Shown piece by piece: positions 46,121 through 57,435 of a stretch of DNA of 64,000 nucleotides (positions are counted from its first letter, which is position 1; the number at the start of each line of letters is the position of its first letter). A program made the translations under genes and the position numbers. The stretch is from Acanthosepion lycidas (lineage: Eukaryota > Mollusca > Cephalopoda > Sepiida > Sepiidae). The DNA lies in contig OZ010599.1 in assembly GCA_963932145.1 (NCBI GenBank), positions 40,862,393-40,926,392 on the forward strand, given 5' to 3'. A model generated the notes under the pieces. It was given only the letters and a program-made list of their open reading frames with translations. It was not told the DNA's origin and searched no databases.

Positions 46121-46440
46121 TGATCTTGGCTTCACTCAGTAAATCATCTCTGAAAGCTTTCTTCATCATTTGAATAATTCCTGTGGTTATATATCCAAGT
46201 TTCAGGCCAAATTAGATACATATTCTCTATAAATGCAATGGTCACATTGTGGCATCTCACTGTCAACTGAGTAACCCCAAGAGAGATTCTGTTCACACAT
46301 TCTTAATAACCAATCATAGAGGACCTTACTAAGTTACATCAAATCTGCATAACCATGGGCAAATTCACACATGCACAAATAAGGTTTCCTTTGATTGATT
46401 ATATCAAAGTTACACAAACAATTCTCTAAATATTCAAAAT
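46121..46440. other. Intergenic DNA, nothing recognised
   Basis: More balanced base composition than average, but no identified content. May be the rest of the adjacent transposase-like remnant. Confidence 0.35.
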
Positions 46441-46441
46441 A

Positions 46442-46539
46442 TTAGGTTGGTGCAAAAATAAAGATGTAATAATGTCGTTTTTTGACATTAGAAATACGTT
46501 AAAAAACGACATTATTACATTATTTTTGCACCAACCTAA
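46442..46539. mobile_element. MADE1-like mariner MITE, 98 bp
   Basis: Same ends as the 33.8 kb copy (ttaggttggtgcaaaaataa / ttatttttgcaccaacctaa) with TA on both sides (46440-46441, 46540-46541). The interior gtaataatgtcgttttttga pairs with its mirror. It differs from the other copy at a few central positions and by small deletions. Confidence 0.85.
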
Positions 46540-47047
46540 TAGCTGGATACTTCCCCACAGACCTCAATATTAATAAAATGCTGATATCAAGTAATGTTTG
46601 ACAATACACTGTATAAATTGCTGTTTTTTATTTTATTTTTTTGGTTTTGTTCTTTTTATTATATCTATTTATTTGCTTTACTCCTGTAATAACCACTTCT
46701 ATTATATTATCTAATTTCCTTGTAAATACTTCAACTTTCTTATTCTGTTTCTCTCACTACTTCCTCTCTCTCTCTCAATGTGTAGATATTTTTTTCAGAA
46801 CTCCCAAACTCCAAATAAACCCATATCTATTTGCCCCCTGCTATCTTTCTATCCTTATTGTATTGGTAACCAATAGGCTTTGTCAGTAAGAGACTGGCTG
46901 GATTGTTGAGATTTGTTTATTTTAAAAGTTTTTTTCTATATACTTTCAAGGGGATGACTGGGGCTTTGATTGAAATTGACTTTAATCTTAAAATTTAATT
47001 TTTATGTTTGTTTAATTTCTTAAATTGATATGCAAACTGATGCCATT
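46540..47047. other. AT-rich spacer
   Basis: No gene. A pyrimidine-rich stretch (46620-46790) leads towards the array. Confidence 0.5.
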
Positions 47048-48235
47048 GCTTTTTTTCCTTTTCTTTTTTGCTTTTTTTCCTTTTCTTTTTTGCTTTTTTT
47101 CCTTTTCTTTTTTGCTTTTTTTCCTTTTCTTTTTTGCTTTTTTTTCCTTTTCTTTTTTGCTTTTTTTCCTTTTCTTTTTTGCTTTTTTTCCTTTTCTTTT
47201 TTGCTTTTTTTCCTTTTCTTTTTTGCTTTTTTTCCTTTTCTTTTTTGCTTTTTTTCCTTTTCTTTTTTGCTTTTTTTCCTTTTCTTTTTTGCTTTTTTTC
47301 CTTTTCTTTTTTGCTTTTTTTCCTTTTCTTTTTTGCTTTTTTTCCTTTTCTTTTTTGCTTTTTTTCCTTTTCTTTTTTGCTTTTTTTCCTTTTCTTTTTT
47401 GCTTTTTTTCCTTTTCTTTTTTCTTTTTTTTCTTTACTTTTTTCTTTTTTTTCTTTACTTTTTTCTTTTTTTTCTTTACTTTTTTCTTTTTTTTCTTTAC
47501 TTTTTTCTTTTTTTCTTTACTTTTTTCTTTACTTTTTTCTTTACTTTTTTCTTTTTTTCTTTACTTTTTTCTTTACTTTTTTCTTTACTTCTTTTTCTTT
47601 ACTTTTTTTTCTTTACTTCTTTTTCTTTACTTTTTTTTCTTTACTTCTTTTTCTTTACTTTTTTTCTTTACTTCTTTTTCTTTACTTTTTTTTCTTTACT
47701 TTTTTTTCTTTACTTTTTTTTCTTTACTTCTTTTTCTTTACTTTTTTTCTTTACTTCTTTTTCTTTACTTTTTTTCTTTACTTCTTTTTCTTTACTTTTT
47801 TTCTTTACTTCTTTTTCTTTACTTCTTTTTCTTTACTTTTTTTCTTTACTTCTTTTTCTTTACTTTTTTTTCTTTACTTTTTTTTCTTTACTTTTTTTTC
47901 TTTACTTTTTTTTCTTTACTTTTTTTTCTTTACTTTTTTTTCTTTACTTTTTTTTCTTTACTTTTTTTTCTTTACTTTTTTTTCTTTACTTTTTTTTCTT
48001 TACTTCTTTTTCTTTACTTCTTTTTCTTTACTTCTTTTTCCTTCTTTTCTCATTTTCTCTTTACTTTTTGCTTTTTTTCTTTACTTCTTTTTCTTCACTT
48101 CTTTTTCTTCACTTCTTTTTCCTTCTTTTCTCATTTTCTCTTTCTTTTTTCTTTACTTTTTTGCTTTTTTCATTGCTTTTTTCTCTTTCTTTTCTCTTTT
48201 CCTTTCCGTTCCATTCTCGTTTTCTTTTTTTCTTT
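47048..48235. repeat. T-rich pyrimidine tandem arrays (22-bp and ~17-bp units)
   Basis: The left block (47048-47420) has about 17 near-identical 22-bp units, gctttttttccttttctttt plus tt. The right block (47421-48060) has tttctttactttt-type units of 14-18 bp with A as the only purine. Degenerate units with cattttct and ttcttcactt follow to 48235. All three plus frames are open for about 400 codons and give only F/L/S/Y, an artefact of composition. Confidence 0.9.
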
Positions 48236-48363
48236 TAAAATTAGTTTTCATGTAAATAAAAAAAACTTGATATTCTATGAACTTCATCAAACCATGTGGA
48301 ACATGCAAAAATGATTTGGCATTTTGTAAACATATTACAGAAATTTGTTGTGAATTCTCAGTG

Positions 48364-48394
<31 letters not shown>

Positions 48395-48917
48395 CAAGGT
48401 TTTCTCATAATAAAACCACCTTTTTATGCAAGCAGTACCAAATCAACATACAATCAATATTTTTATTTTATACCAGAAACTTTCACAAAATCTCATTTTT
48501 CACAATCTCATTTTAAATGCATTGAACGTTTCAGAGCACTGGCACTTCATTTTTTAATTCCTTCAAAACTTTTCCAGTCACTCGATATCAAATACAGTTT
48601 TTCTTTGGTCTAGTCTCTTTCAATGTCATCATTCAGGATGGTCAGGATGGTTGCAAGTTTTTTTTTTTTTGTTTTTTGTTTTTTGCAGAATTGAATCCAG
48701 GAAAATTACTTGCTCTCTTGTCAACTCTATCTTTTCAGGACTCAAGCTTTCCTTAACTCATGCATGTCTCTGAACAGTGCACAGTCCATTTGATCAATTG
48801 CTTTAAGGAGTCCACCATTAAATTTCACAGAAAGAGGTGAATGTTTGTATGAGCAGGATTCCTGTTAAAAACATCAGGAAAATCTAAAATAACATGTGTC
48901 ATTGACAATATAGTTAA
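48236..48917. other. AT-rich spacer
   Basis: T runs at 48370-48394 and 48659-48670. No gene. Confidence 0.5.
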
Positions 48918-50155
48918 CTTTTTTCTTTTTCTTTTCTTTTTCTTTTCTTTTTCTTTTCTTTTTCTTTTCTTTTTCTTTTCTTTTTCTTTTCTTTTTCTTT
49001 TCTTTTCTTTTTCTTTTCTTTTTCTTTTCTTTTCTTTTTCTTTTCTTTTCTTTTTCTTTTCTTTTTCTTTTCTTTTTCTTTTCTTTTTCTTTTCTTTTCT
49101 TTTTCTTTTCTTTTTCTTTTCTTTTCTTTTTCTTTTCTTTTTCTTTTTCTTTTTCTTTTCTTTTTCTTTTTCTTTTCTTTTTCTTTTTCTTTTCTTTTTC
49201 TTTTTCTTTTCTTTTTCTTTTTCTTTTCTTTTTCTTTTTCTTTTTCTTTTCTTTTTCTTTTCTTTTCCTTTTCTTTTCTTTTCTTTTTCTTTTCTTTTTC
49301 TTTGCTTTTTCTTTTCTTTTTCTCTTCTTTTTTTTCTTTGTTTTTCTCTTTTTTTTTCTTTGTTTTTCTCTTCTTTCTTTTTCTTTGTTTTTCTCTTCTT
49401 TCTTTTTCTTTGTTTTTCTCTTCTTTCTTTTTCTTTGTTTTTCTCTTCTTTTTCTTTGTTTTTCTCTTTCTTTTTCTTTGTTTTTCTCTTTCTTTTTCTT
49501 TGTTTTTCTTTCTTTTTCTTTGTTTTTCTCTTTCTTTTTCTTTGTTTTTCTCTTTGTTTTTCTCTTTCTTTTTCTTTGTTTTTCTCTTTCTTTTTCTTTG
49601 TTTTTCTCTTTCTTTTTCTTTGTTTTTCTCTTTCTTTTTCTTTCTTTTTCTCTTTCTTTTTCTTTGTTTTTCTCTTTCTTTTTCTTTCTTTTTCTCTTTC
49701 TTTTTCTTTCTTTTTCTCTTTCTTTTTCTTTGTTTTTCTCTTTCTTTTTCTTTCTTTTTCTCTTTCTTTTTCTTTCTTTTTCTCTTTCTTTTTCTTTCTT
49801 TTTCTCTTTCTTTTTCTTTCTTTTTCTCTTTCTTTTTCTTTCTTTTTCTCTTTCTTTTTCTTTCTTTTTCTCTTTCTTTTTCTCTTTCTTTTTCTCTTTC
49901 TTTTTCTCTTTCTTTTTCTTTCTTTTTCTCTTTCTTTTTCTTTCTTTTTCTCTTTCTTTTTCTTTCTTTTTCTCTTTCTTTTTCTTTCTTTTTCTCTTTC
50001 TTTTTCTTTCTTTTTCTCTTTCTTTTTCTTTCTTTTTCTCTTTCTTTTTCTTTCTTTTTCTCTTTCTTTTTCTTTCTTTTTCTCTTTCTTTTTCTTTCTT
50101 TTTCTCTTTCTTTTTCTTTTTTTCTTTTCTTTCTCTTCCCCCCCACTTTTTTTTC
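48918..50155. repeat. Polypyrimidine array, ~1.24 kb
   Basis: The first ~375 nt contain only T and C (cttttctttttcttttcttt patterns). Farther right, units such as ctctttctttttctttgttt bring in isolated G, then a pure ctctttctttttctttcttt block runs from about 49740 to 50120. The minus strand shows a 410-codon K/E/R/Q frame, purely compositional. Long homopurine-homopyrimidine DNA of this kind can form triplex (H-) DNA. Confidence 0.9.
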
Positions 50156-50323
50156 CTTTTTTGGGTAAAAGTTGGCTTTATTATGAGGTACCCTTTGTAT
50201 CTACAGATTTCTTATATTGCATTTGAATTTTCAATGCTTTCTTTCTTTCCAGACTTGTAGCTCATCTTCTCATTTGTATCTACCATCTCTACTCCAAATT
50301 TCAAATCTGATTCTCAATACCAT

Positions 50324-50370
<47 letters not shown>

Positions 50371-50903
50371 GTTATTACCCCTGCTCTCATTTTATTTCTA
50401 AGAATCAATTTTTTTGACCTTTCTCTCCTAGTTGTCTGTTCAAATTCTAAATCCACTCATTTAATATAAGATAAAACATTGTTGCCTTCTATATTTCCTA
50501 TTTTGAGGCCATCTAAAAAGTTTGTTTATTAGTATCAATAAAAATTTATTAACCATCATAAAATCAGAACCCTTTATTCAAGATTTGTAATACTGGAACT
50601 TTTCAAAATTGTCTATAAAATTGTTTCATGTGAGTGAAAGAAGCAACTTTTAGCAGCCTTTCACAAACTCTGTCCAGTTGGTTTAATCATTATTCAATTT
50701 ATTTTTTTCAATACTATTTCACTGCCAAAATTATCTCTTATAATCCAGAAGATTTAGCAAGGATTTACCAAGCACATGACAAGTTAAATAATTTTTAGAA
50801 CTTCATTCTTTTTTTAATTTTTTTTTTTCATTCATTCATTACATATGCAGTAAAATAAAGTAAAACCATTTTTTTCAAAGTTCCACTACTGCACTACTTA
50901 ATT
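50156..50903. other. AT-rich DNA with T tract
   Basis: A T run of about 37 lies at 50330-50366. At 50808-50830 a T-rich stretch forms an A-rich tract on the minus strand, just 3' of the coding-like frame at 50904-51161. No gene otherwise. Confidence 0.5.
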
Positions 50904-51161
50904 TCAGTCATGGTCATTTTCTGTTGTCATAGCAGGATATGACGACACAACTGCAAAATTCAAACATGCTATCATCCATTCATCTGAGTCACTTGCAGTG
51001 GCAGGATAAAATTTTTGCTTTGCTAACGAAATCACCTCCAGAACGTTAAAGGTTAAATTTGCCACAACTGAAACTTTGAAAGCAAACAACTTGCCAATAA
51101 ACTCTTTTTGAGGACTATTTTTCTGTGTTTGTTCTGTCGCAGCACAACTTCCAGTCTCCAT
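50904..51161 (-). CDS. Coding-like 85-codon frame, unknown protein
   Basis: Starts METGSCAATEQTQ at 51161 and ends TTENDHD at 50907; an upstream in-frame Met at 51203 would add 14 residues. The frame has balanced composition, with few AT-driven residues and several CpG-containing codons. Its middle (FIGKLFAFKVSVVANLTF..VLEVISLAKQKF) is amphipathic or mildly hydrophobic, and there is no signal peptide or known domain that I recognise. A diverged second copy of the 3' half lies at 55280-55470 on the plus strand. The A-rich tract about 75 nt past the stop could be a retrocopy tail. It may be a small gene, an exon, or part of an undescribed repeat. Confidence 0.4.
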   Translation of the reverse strand: METGSCAATEQTQKNSPQKEFIGKLFAFKVSVVANLTFNVLEVISLAKQKFYPATASDSDEWMIACLNFAVVSSYPAMTTENDHD

Positions 51162-51309
51162 TGGTTTCTGTATCAAAATATGAAGTGTGCTGACTATGAA
51201 CAATGATAGCCTTTATTTATTTTGAGTTTAGCCATTTCTGTTTCTTCCACTGCGGAGATTTCAGTTGGTTCATTGTATCTTCATTCACAGTTGTCAGGAA
51301 GATCGAAAG
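51162..51309. promoter_or_regulatory. Possible bidirectional promoter interval
   Basis: This 148-bp interval separates two divergent start codons, the minus-strand METG frame and the plus-strand MAAETGSK exon. It lacks a clear TATA box at a useful distance. A YY1-like AAGATGGCGGC motif (51307-51317) overlaps the plus-strand start codon, a position typical of housekeeping promoters. Inferred only from layout. Confidence 0.35.
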
Positions 51310-51332
51310 ATGGCGGCAGAGACTGGCTCAAA
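51310..51332 (+). CDS. Candidate first coding exon (MAAETGSK..)
   Basis: ATG at 51310 in the context gaaagatggcgg has A at -3 and G at +4, a good initiation context. The 23 coding bases give MAAETGS plus two bases of the next codon, then a donor aaa|gtaagaa. The AAGATGGCGGC motif around the ATG is a strong YY1-type match, common at first exons of animal genes. The exon ends with two bases of a split codon, the phase needed by the exon at 63677-63738, the only downstream candidate with strong splice sites. The start of the 5' UTR cannot be placed. The protein is not recognised. Confidence 0.45.
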
Positions 51333-54300
51333 GTAAGAAAGTAGACTCTTTAATGATAAATCATACTAACTGGCGCTTTTCCCTAACAATGCCACCCCCA
51401 AAATTTACATGTTTATTTTTTTCCTCTCCCACCTTGTTTTTTTACCCACCACCACCTTTTTATAGGTGCCTGCTTAAAAAAAAAAAAAAAAAAAATTCAT
51501 ACTTTTTCTTCTCTTCATTTGTGATTCCTTTCTCTTTTTCTTTATCATATAGCTGTCTGCTTTTAAATCTTTTTCTCACACCCTCAATCTTCAGCTGCCT
51601 GCCTGCTTGCCTGTCTGTCCTTTCATGTGCTCACATTTTATAGTCCTTATCTTAGTGAAAGTGATTTCATTCAACATTTTTTTAAATTAGTAACTTTTTC
51701 TCTTTTTCATTGATGCCTGTTTTTAATTTTTCCTTTTTTAAGGCCAGTAGTATACATCACGATGCCTTCATCTGCAAGTAGTTGATCATCAAGCAAGTTG
51801 TCCCAGAATGAACATGCCAAAAACTTATTTTTATTTGTTTTTTGCTTGGTAGATACATTTTGGGACATTATAAAAATATGCACATTCTTTCATTAGAAGA
51901 ATTTTTACACTGTAATTGTCTTGTGTGTTTTTTCCCTTTTTCTGCCTTCATAGTTTTCTGGTTTTTCTTCTTTCATAGTCAATTAGTTTTACTAGTTAGC
52001 TTCTCCTTTCCGTTTTGTTTTTAAAGCTTTCTCTTTGTCACTTTTTAATGAATCCTACACTTTCCATCTTTATTATTGAGTGACATTAATGGTTATATGC
52101 TTATAATATCAACTGCTGTGAATTTTTCTTGTTTAACATATTTTTATATTACAATTCTGTATTAAGCCTTTCTTATATTTTAGTTAAAAAGACAAAAGAA
52201 ATAACCACTTAGAATTTTCCAAACATGTCAATGCTGTTTTTTATGTTGCAAAAATTGATCTATAAATGAGTGAAAAAAAGCAGATTCAGAACTTTTTTTT
52301 TTTTTTTTCTAAAATGTTTTTTAATTTTTAACAGGTGTTGGTGCTATGGGCTTATTGTGAACTAATATAGTAATTTTAATGGCAAACTAAACCTTTTAAA
52401 TTTCCCTTGCTTTTCAAAACAGAAGCTTGTCAATAAAACCTTTTTAAAGAATAGGCTTCTTATAATTTGTGTTTATTTTAATTCAAATACAACTCCACAT
52501 TATGATTTTGTTTCTTTTTTTTTAATAAAAAAATATTGACAATCTGTCGATATTTACTGCTCATTTTTAATACTATTTCAAAAGAAAGAAATTATATATT
52601 TTAAAGTCATAATTTTAATTTTATTTTAAGATAGATATTAAATTTGCTCATCCTTCATGTTTTTAAAGTTACAATCAAAAGTATGATCTGAAAAAAAATA
52701 TTTACTTTCAAAACGTTTATATGGCTTCATAATGAAACTAAATTCTTTAACGTACTGAATCATTTAGAAGTATTTAAAATAAAATATTTGCTTTGACTAA
52801 ATTTCTTTATCTTTTGATTTGTAAATTGTTCCAAGTTTAGATCTATCTTGGATCAATCAGAATAAATTACCTCAAATGCAAAATACTTTTTCTTGTATCT
52901 TTTAATAAATTTATAGTTGGTAACTTGGCACTTATTGTTGGAATTTTTTTATCAAGAATATTTTAAACTCTAAAATTTTGTTTTTCAGCAAAAATTCAGA
53001 ATCTTGTTTTGACCTGAACAATCTTTCAGCAATAAGGCTGTATGGCTTTCATATATTATGAAAGTTAACTTGTAAAATAACATTTAATTATTGTAACATG
53101 ATTTGTTTTAGGATCATACATAAGACAAGATTTAAGATTCTAAACTGTTATTTTCAATTCTAGCATAAACTCAATGACACTATGATTTTATAATGTCATA
53201 TCAAATATGATTATTGCTTTATAAGTACCATAATCCTTTGTGTATAGATTGGTAGGTATATGATGCAGTTAGAAAATGCAGAGAAATTTCAGGGAAAGTC
53301 TTTCTTCTATAAAAGTCATCTGATTTTAGAGCAACAAAAATGAGCAAAACTTGTGAAAAAGGAAGAGAAAAAATGGGATATTTTGTATACTTTTGTGATT
53401 CATAAACATTACAAAAACATGATAATGACTCTTGGGGTATAAACGTTCTAAATCATCAATACACATTGAGAAAATAAATCAAAACAAAATTGAATAAATA
53501 TTAACTTGTTTGTTTTGTTGACAATCTGAGGTATTTCTTTCAAAATAATTTGTATAGTCCTGAAAAGGACTGTTTGTGAAGAATTCAGGTCATTTTTCTG
53601 TTCTTATTGGCATAAGAGATCTGAGAATGTAAGGTCATTCTTGTAGAACCCTTCAATTTTTTTTTTTTTTCTTTTTGAGTCCAGGAAAAGAAATTAAAGT
53701 ATAAAACACAGCAGACATGATCTTGGCTGGGGAAAAAAAAAAACAGCATCATATACACACAGGATTACAGTACTTTACTTTGATATTTCAGCAATCTTAG
53801 ACCTTCATGCCTGAAAAAAAAAGTGTCAAAAAGATGGTTTTTCCCTTAACATTATTATTAACACTTTTTATTTTTTTAGCTTTACACCTCAGCAATGTTT
53901 GTTTTTAAAAAGTGATGATTAGAATTTTAATGAAGCCTAAATATGTGATGAAAGTGATTTTATACATTTTCTTTTTGAAAATTTACAACAAAAATGTTAA
54001 ACCTTATTTATTATCTTGTTTATTTACAAGAATAATTTTATATTTATAACATTCTAAAATCTAATACAGTGTAATATTTATCATTTACCAATTTATAAAG
54101 AAATAAATGAAAACAATTTTTTATTTATGAATTTGTTAATATTTATTAAAATATTTGACCCAACTATAAGGAAATCCTTAATTACCATTTTACAAAGTTC
54201 AAATCAATTGGCAATGTTTTGCCAACCATTCCAATAAACAATTTAATAAATAGTGTAAATAAAGAATCCAATTAATATTATTTTTGTTGTCAATTCTTAA

Positions 54301-55279
54301 GAACAAAAAAAAATTATAAATTCACTTTCCTATGTTTAGGCTTTATTAAAATTCTATACATTGCTTTTTAAAACAAACATTGCAGATGAGTGAAGGTAGT
54401 TAAAATAATAGTAGTGTCAAGGAGAAAAAAACTGTTCTTTTGACACTTTTTTTTTTTTTTTTTTTTGTGGGCTCAAAGGTTCAAGATTTGCCGATATTTC
54501 TTTCATTTTTACATAGGTTCAGGTTCATTAGTTGCCTAAAATAGCATTTAGGTTTTTATATGAACAGATTGTCATTGCTTCTAAAATATTGCATTAATGC
54601 TTTACAGCCTTCAAATAAACAGGCTTCCTTTTCTCTCTTCTTTTTTTTTTTTTTTTTTTTATAATTCTTAATTTCTGAAAATGTATTATAAATGATATTT
54701 TAATTATTGTACAGTTTGTGCTTGTACCAAGCATCAATCAATTTCTATTGAAAAATTCAAATTTTGGAACTTCTTTACAAACTTGAATCCAATAATTTTG
54801 CTGGAATTTAAAAACAAAATCAACAGAATGTAAGTTGGGTTAAAGATTAGTCAATAAATCAACAATAATTAAAGGTTATAAATTTGTCTTTTTTAGTACT
54901 AAAAGGATAAATGTAACTAAGTCAATTTTCATTATATGTTTGGGATAATTTATTAAAAACTGGCTGATTATTTACTAAACATGCTCAACTGTCAAAAGGT
55001 TTTACAATTTCTCTTGTTCAAATTAAAAAAAAAAAAATCAATGTAAACGGGGATAAGCATTATTAAAAAAAAATTTGATATGCAAAAAACAACAAGCCAA
55101 AAAAATAATAATAATAAAATAGATCTATTTTTCTCTTATATTTACCTATTTTATATATTAACAGAGCAATTTTAAAGAATTAATGGATGTTATTTTTAAG
55201 GGATACCCATATTTGAGTAGACACTCTATTTTGAACAGTATTCTATCTACCTGGCCTATTGCACATTCAAGAAATCTTA
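51333..55279 (+). other. Candidate intron, first 4 kb
   Basis: If the two candidate exons are spliced, the intron spans 51333-63676. This first part is AT-rich with A runs at 51477-51494 and T runs at 52290-52308, 53658-53671, 54447-54466 and 54639-54661. No LINE or SINE copy is recognised between 51.7 and 55.2 kb, in contrast to most of the window. Confidence 0.4.
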
Positions 55280-55470
55280 ACATTTATCACTGTGACATTT
55301 GCTGTACAAAGTTCATGCTGCCGCTGAAGTTGACACTGATCCATGAACAATACTATGTTTTAATTTCATAGTTGTGTTGTCATATCCTACTATGGCAACA
55401 GAAAACAACTTTGAGAGAAATTAACAATAAGGATACTGCAATTGAGAGACCTTGAAAAAGAATGCAGTGG
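55280..55470 (+). pseudogene. Decayed copy of the 50904-51161 frame
   Basis: Nucleotide similarity to the reverse complement of 50870-51045 is visible by eye: tgctgccgctgaagttgac, actatgttttaatttc, agttgtgttgtcatatcc, actatggcaacagaaaac, then beyond the stop gaaattaa and cttgaaaaagaatg. In the matching frame the sequence reads ..VVLSYPTMATEN but has TGA at 55344-55346, where the other copy has a Trp codon. The 5' half is not recognisable. The shared 3' UTR shows that the duplicated unit is larger than the reading frame. Confidence 0.55.
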
Positions 55471-55674
55471 AAATGGAAGTAATATTAGTAATGCAAAAAA
55501 ATGTGCTCCCTGCAGAATTTGAACCTATATACCCCCTCTCCCATAGTAGGGTAGTAGGATTCATAGGGGTTCTCAAGATAGGGAAATTAATAACAACTGG
55601 CCTATTTAAAAAAAATTAATTAAAAAATAAAAAGATCATGGTTAGCAACTCTAAAATGTATATCCACTAACAGA

Positions 55675-55799
55675 ATGAAACAATTATATATATTTATTAT
55701 TATAAGTCTGCCAGAGAATGAAACAAAACATGTCAGCTGAGCTAATTTTTTTCAATTTGTCTTTAGTTGTATTGTCCTTTTACTGATATATCTGAAATT

Positions 55800-55858
<59 letters not shown>

Positions 55859-56188
55859 GAATTCAATAGATTTATCTTACACTGACAAATAGATCTGTGT
55901 CTTTTTGCAAAACTTGATAAGAAAGTAAGTCCTCAAATTCTCAGAATGTTTCTTTACAATCAAAACAACTAAAAAAAAAAAATTAAGGTTGGATTACTGA
56001 TCTAAAAATATTTATATTAGCAAATCTGGAATCTTTAAATGAAAATGAAACAATTATATATATTTATTATTATAAGTCTGCCAGAGAATGAAACAAAACA
56101 TGTCAGCTGAGCTAATTTTTTTCAATTTGTCTTTAGTTGTATTGTCCTTTTACTGATATATCTGAAATTACACACACACACACACACG

Positions 56189-56224
<36 letters not shown>

Positions 56225-56406
56225 GAATTCAATAGATTTATCTTACACTGACAAATAGATCTGTGTCTTTTTGCAAAACTTGATAAGAAAGTAAGTCCTC
56301 AAATTCTCAGAATGTTTCTTTACAATCAAAACAACTAAAAAAAAAAAATTAAGGTTGGATTACTGATCTAAAAATATTTATATTAGCAAATCTGGAATCT
56401 TTAAAT
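55675..56406. repeat. 370-bp direct tandem duplication
   Basis: atgaaacaattatatatat starts at 55675 and again at 56045; a 370-bp unit follows twice with virtually no substitutions. Both copies contain gtctgccagagaatg, ctttagttgtattgtcc, a (CA)n-gcaca-(TA)n microsatellite, gaattcaatagattta and aaggttggattactg. They differ mainly in microsatellite and A-run length. Recent duplication, or an assembly duplication of a heterozygous segment. Confidence 0.9.
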
Positions 56407-56529
56407 CTTAACACCTGATTTAGAACCCCTGCCCCCCCCCCCCCAAAAAAAAATAACACATCTGATTCAACTTCCCCTTGATTTTTCCTTTGGTGGCATT
56501 AAGCTTGATAAAGTACATTTTAAATTTAT

Positions 56530-56790
56530 TTTTTGATCACTTTAATTCCAGTTAAGTTTCTTATACTCACTTATTTGCAAATACTTTTTGGAAAGGTATG
56601 AATTCATTTACTCCCCTATCTATGGGTTAAATAATATGACCTGTATCTGTAAAAATCATTATCAGAAAAATTGTTTATGCAATAATCACTTGTAGAAAAA
56701 AAAATTCTTACAATCCAAAATGTTTTGGCTTTAAATAACCCACAAAGAATAGTAATTGAATAACAAATCAATATTTTTCATCTCTTTTAA
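56530..56790 (+). mobile_element. tRNA-SINE body fragment
   Basis: cttatactcacttatttgc, ggaaaggtatgaattcat, atctatgggttaaataat, aaaatgttttggctttaa and aataacccacaaagaatag align with 25880-26070. The tRNA-like head is not recognisable. A C run (56432-56443) lies 90 nt upstream. Confidence 0.5.
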
Positions 56791-57044
56791 ACTAAACTAT
56801 TTAAATACTAGTACATATCATTTCAACTTGAAATATATTTGATAAATCAGTTTTATTTATTTTCTATAACTTATTGTTATGTTGTCTATCCTTAAAAATA
56901 ACTTTTTCTTTCTTTGGCTTGACAACTGGTATTTTGGTGTCAAATTAAGGTTTCTCAGGAATTCATTATTTGCCATTAGAGAATCTCTGAATTCCTTGTG
57001 AATTTCTTTGACTTCCTAACCTCAAAAAAGCATATAGTTTGTTT

Positions 57045-57435
57045 TTTTTAATCAGTATCACCCTATGCAAGGGAGTAAAGCCACTAAAACACAATGGCTT
57101 ACAGGGTGTGGAAGAATTAGGAACAGAAACATTAATAATGAGCAAGAAGAGAAGAGTAATCAGGAAGAGAGTAAATAGCGATTTAACATTGCATTTAAAT
57201 TTTTGCAGATTATGTGGCTTGAAAGCATGGAGCCAGATGGGTGTTCCATAAACAAGAAGTCCAAGAAAAGTAACTGTTAGCATAGAATTTATGGTTACAT
57301 CTAGCCAGTTCAAGTGTAAATTGATGAGATCTTGATGCCAGTCTAGTACTGTCCTTAAATTAAAAAAGTCTAGTTACCATAGTGAAGAACTCATCCAAAC
57401 AATTACCATGATGAAAGTATTTATAGAAAAGACAC
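57045..57435 (-). mobile_element. LINE-A 3' end
   Basis: Minus frames give NWLDVTINSMLTVTFLG (57313 on) and LIINVSVPNSSTPCKPLCF near 57140-57085, equivalent to the C-terminus and trailing codons of the 33.3 kb copy (LLIINVSVRNFSRPCKPLC). A short A-rich tail lies at 57043-57049 on the minus strand. Frameshifts and stops. Confidence 0.7.

Noticed and set aside
47025-48314. Three overlapping 395-429-codon F/L/S-rich frames
   Set aside because: All three forward frames are open at once in T-rich tandem repeats, so this is a composition effect.
48914-50146. 410-codon K/E/R-rich minus frame and F/S/L plus frames
   Set aside because: A homopurine/homopyrimidine array is open in every frame. There is no coding evidence.
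55183-55371. 62-codon plus frame
   Set aside because: It is in a different frame from the homology to the 50904-51161 sequence, so it is a shadow of the decayed copy.
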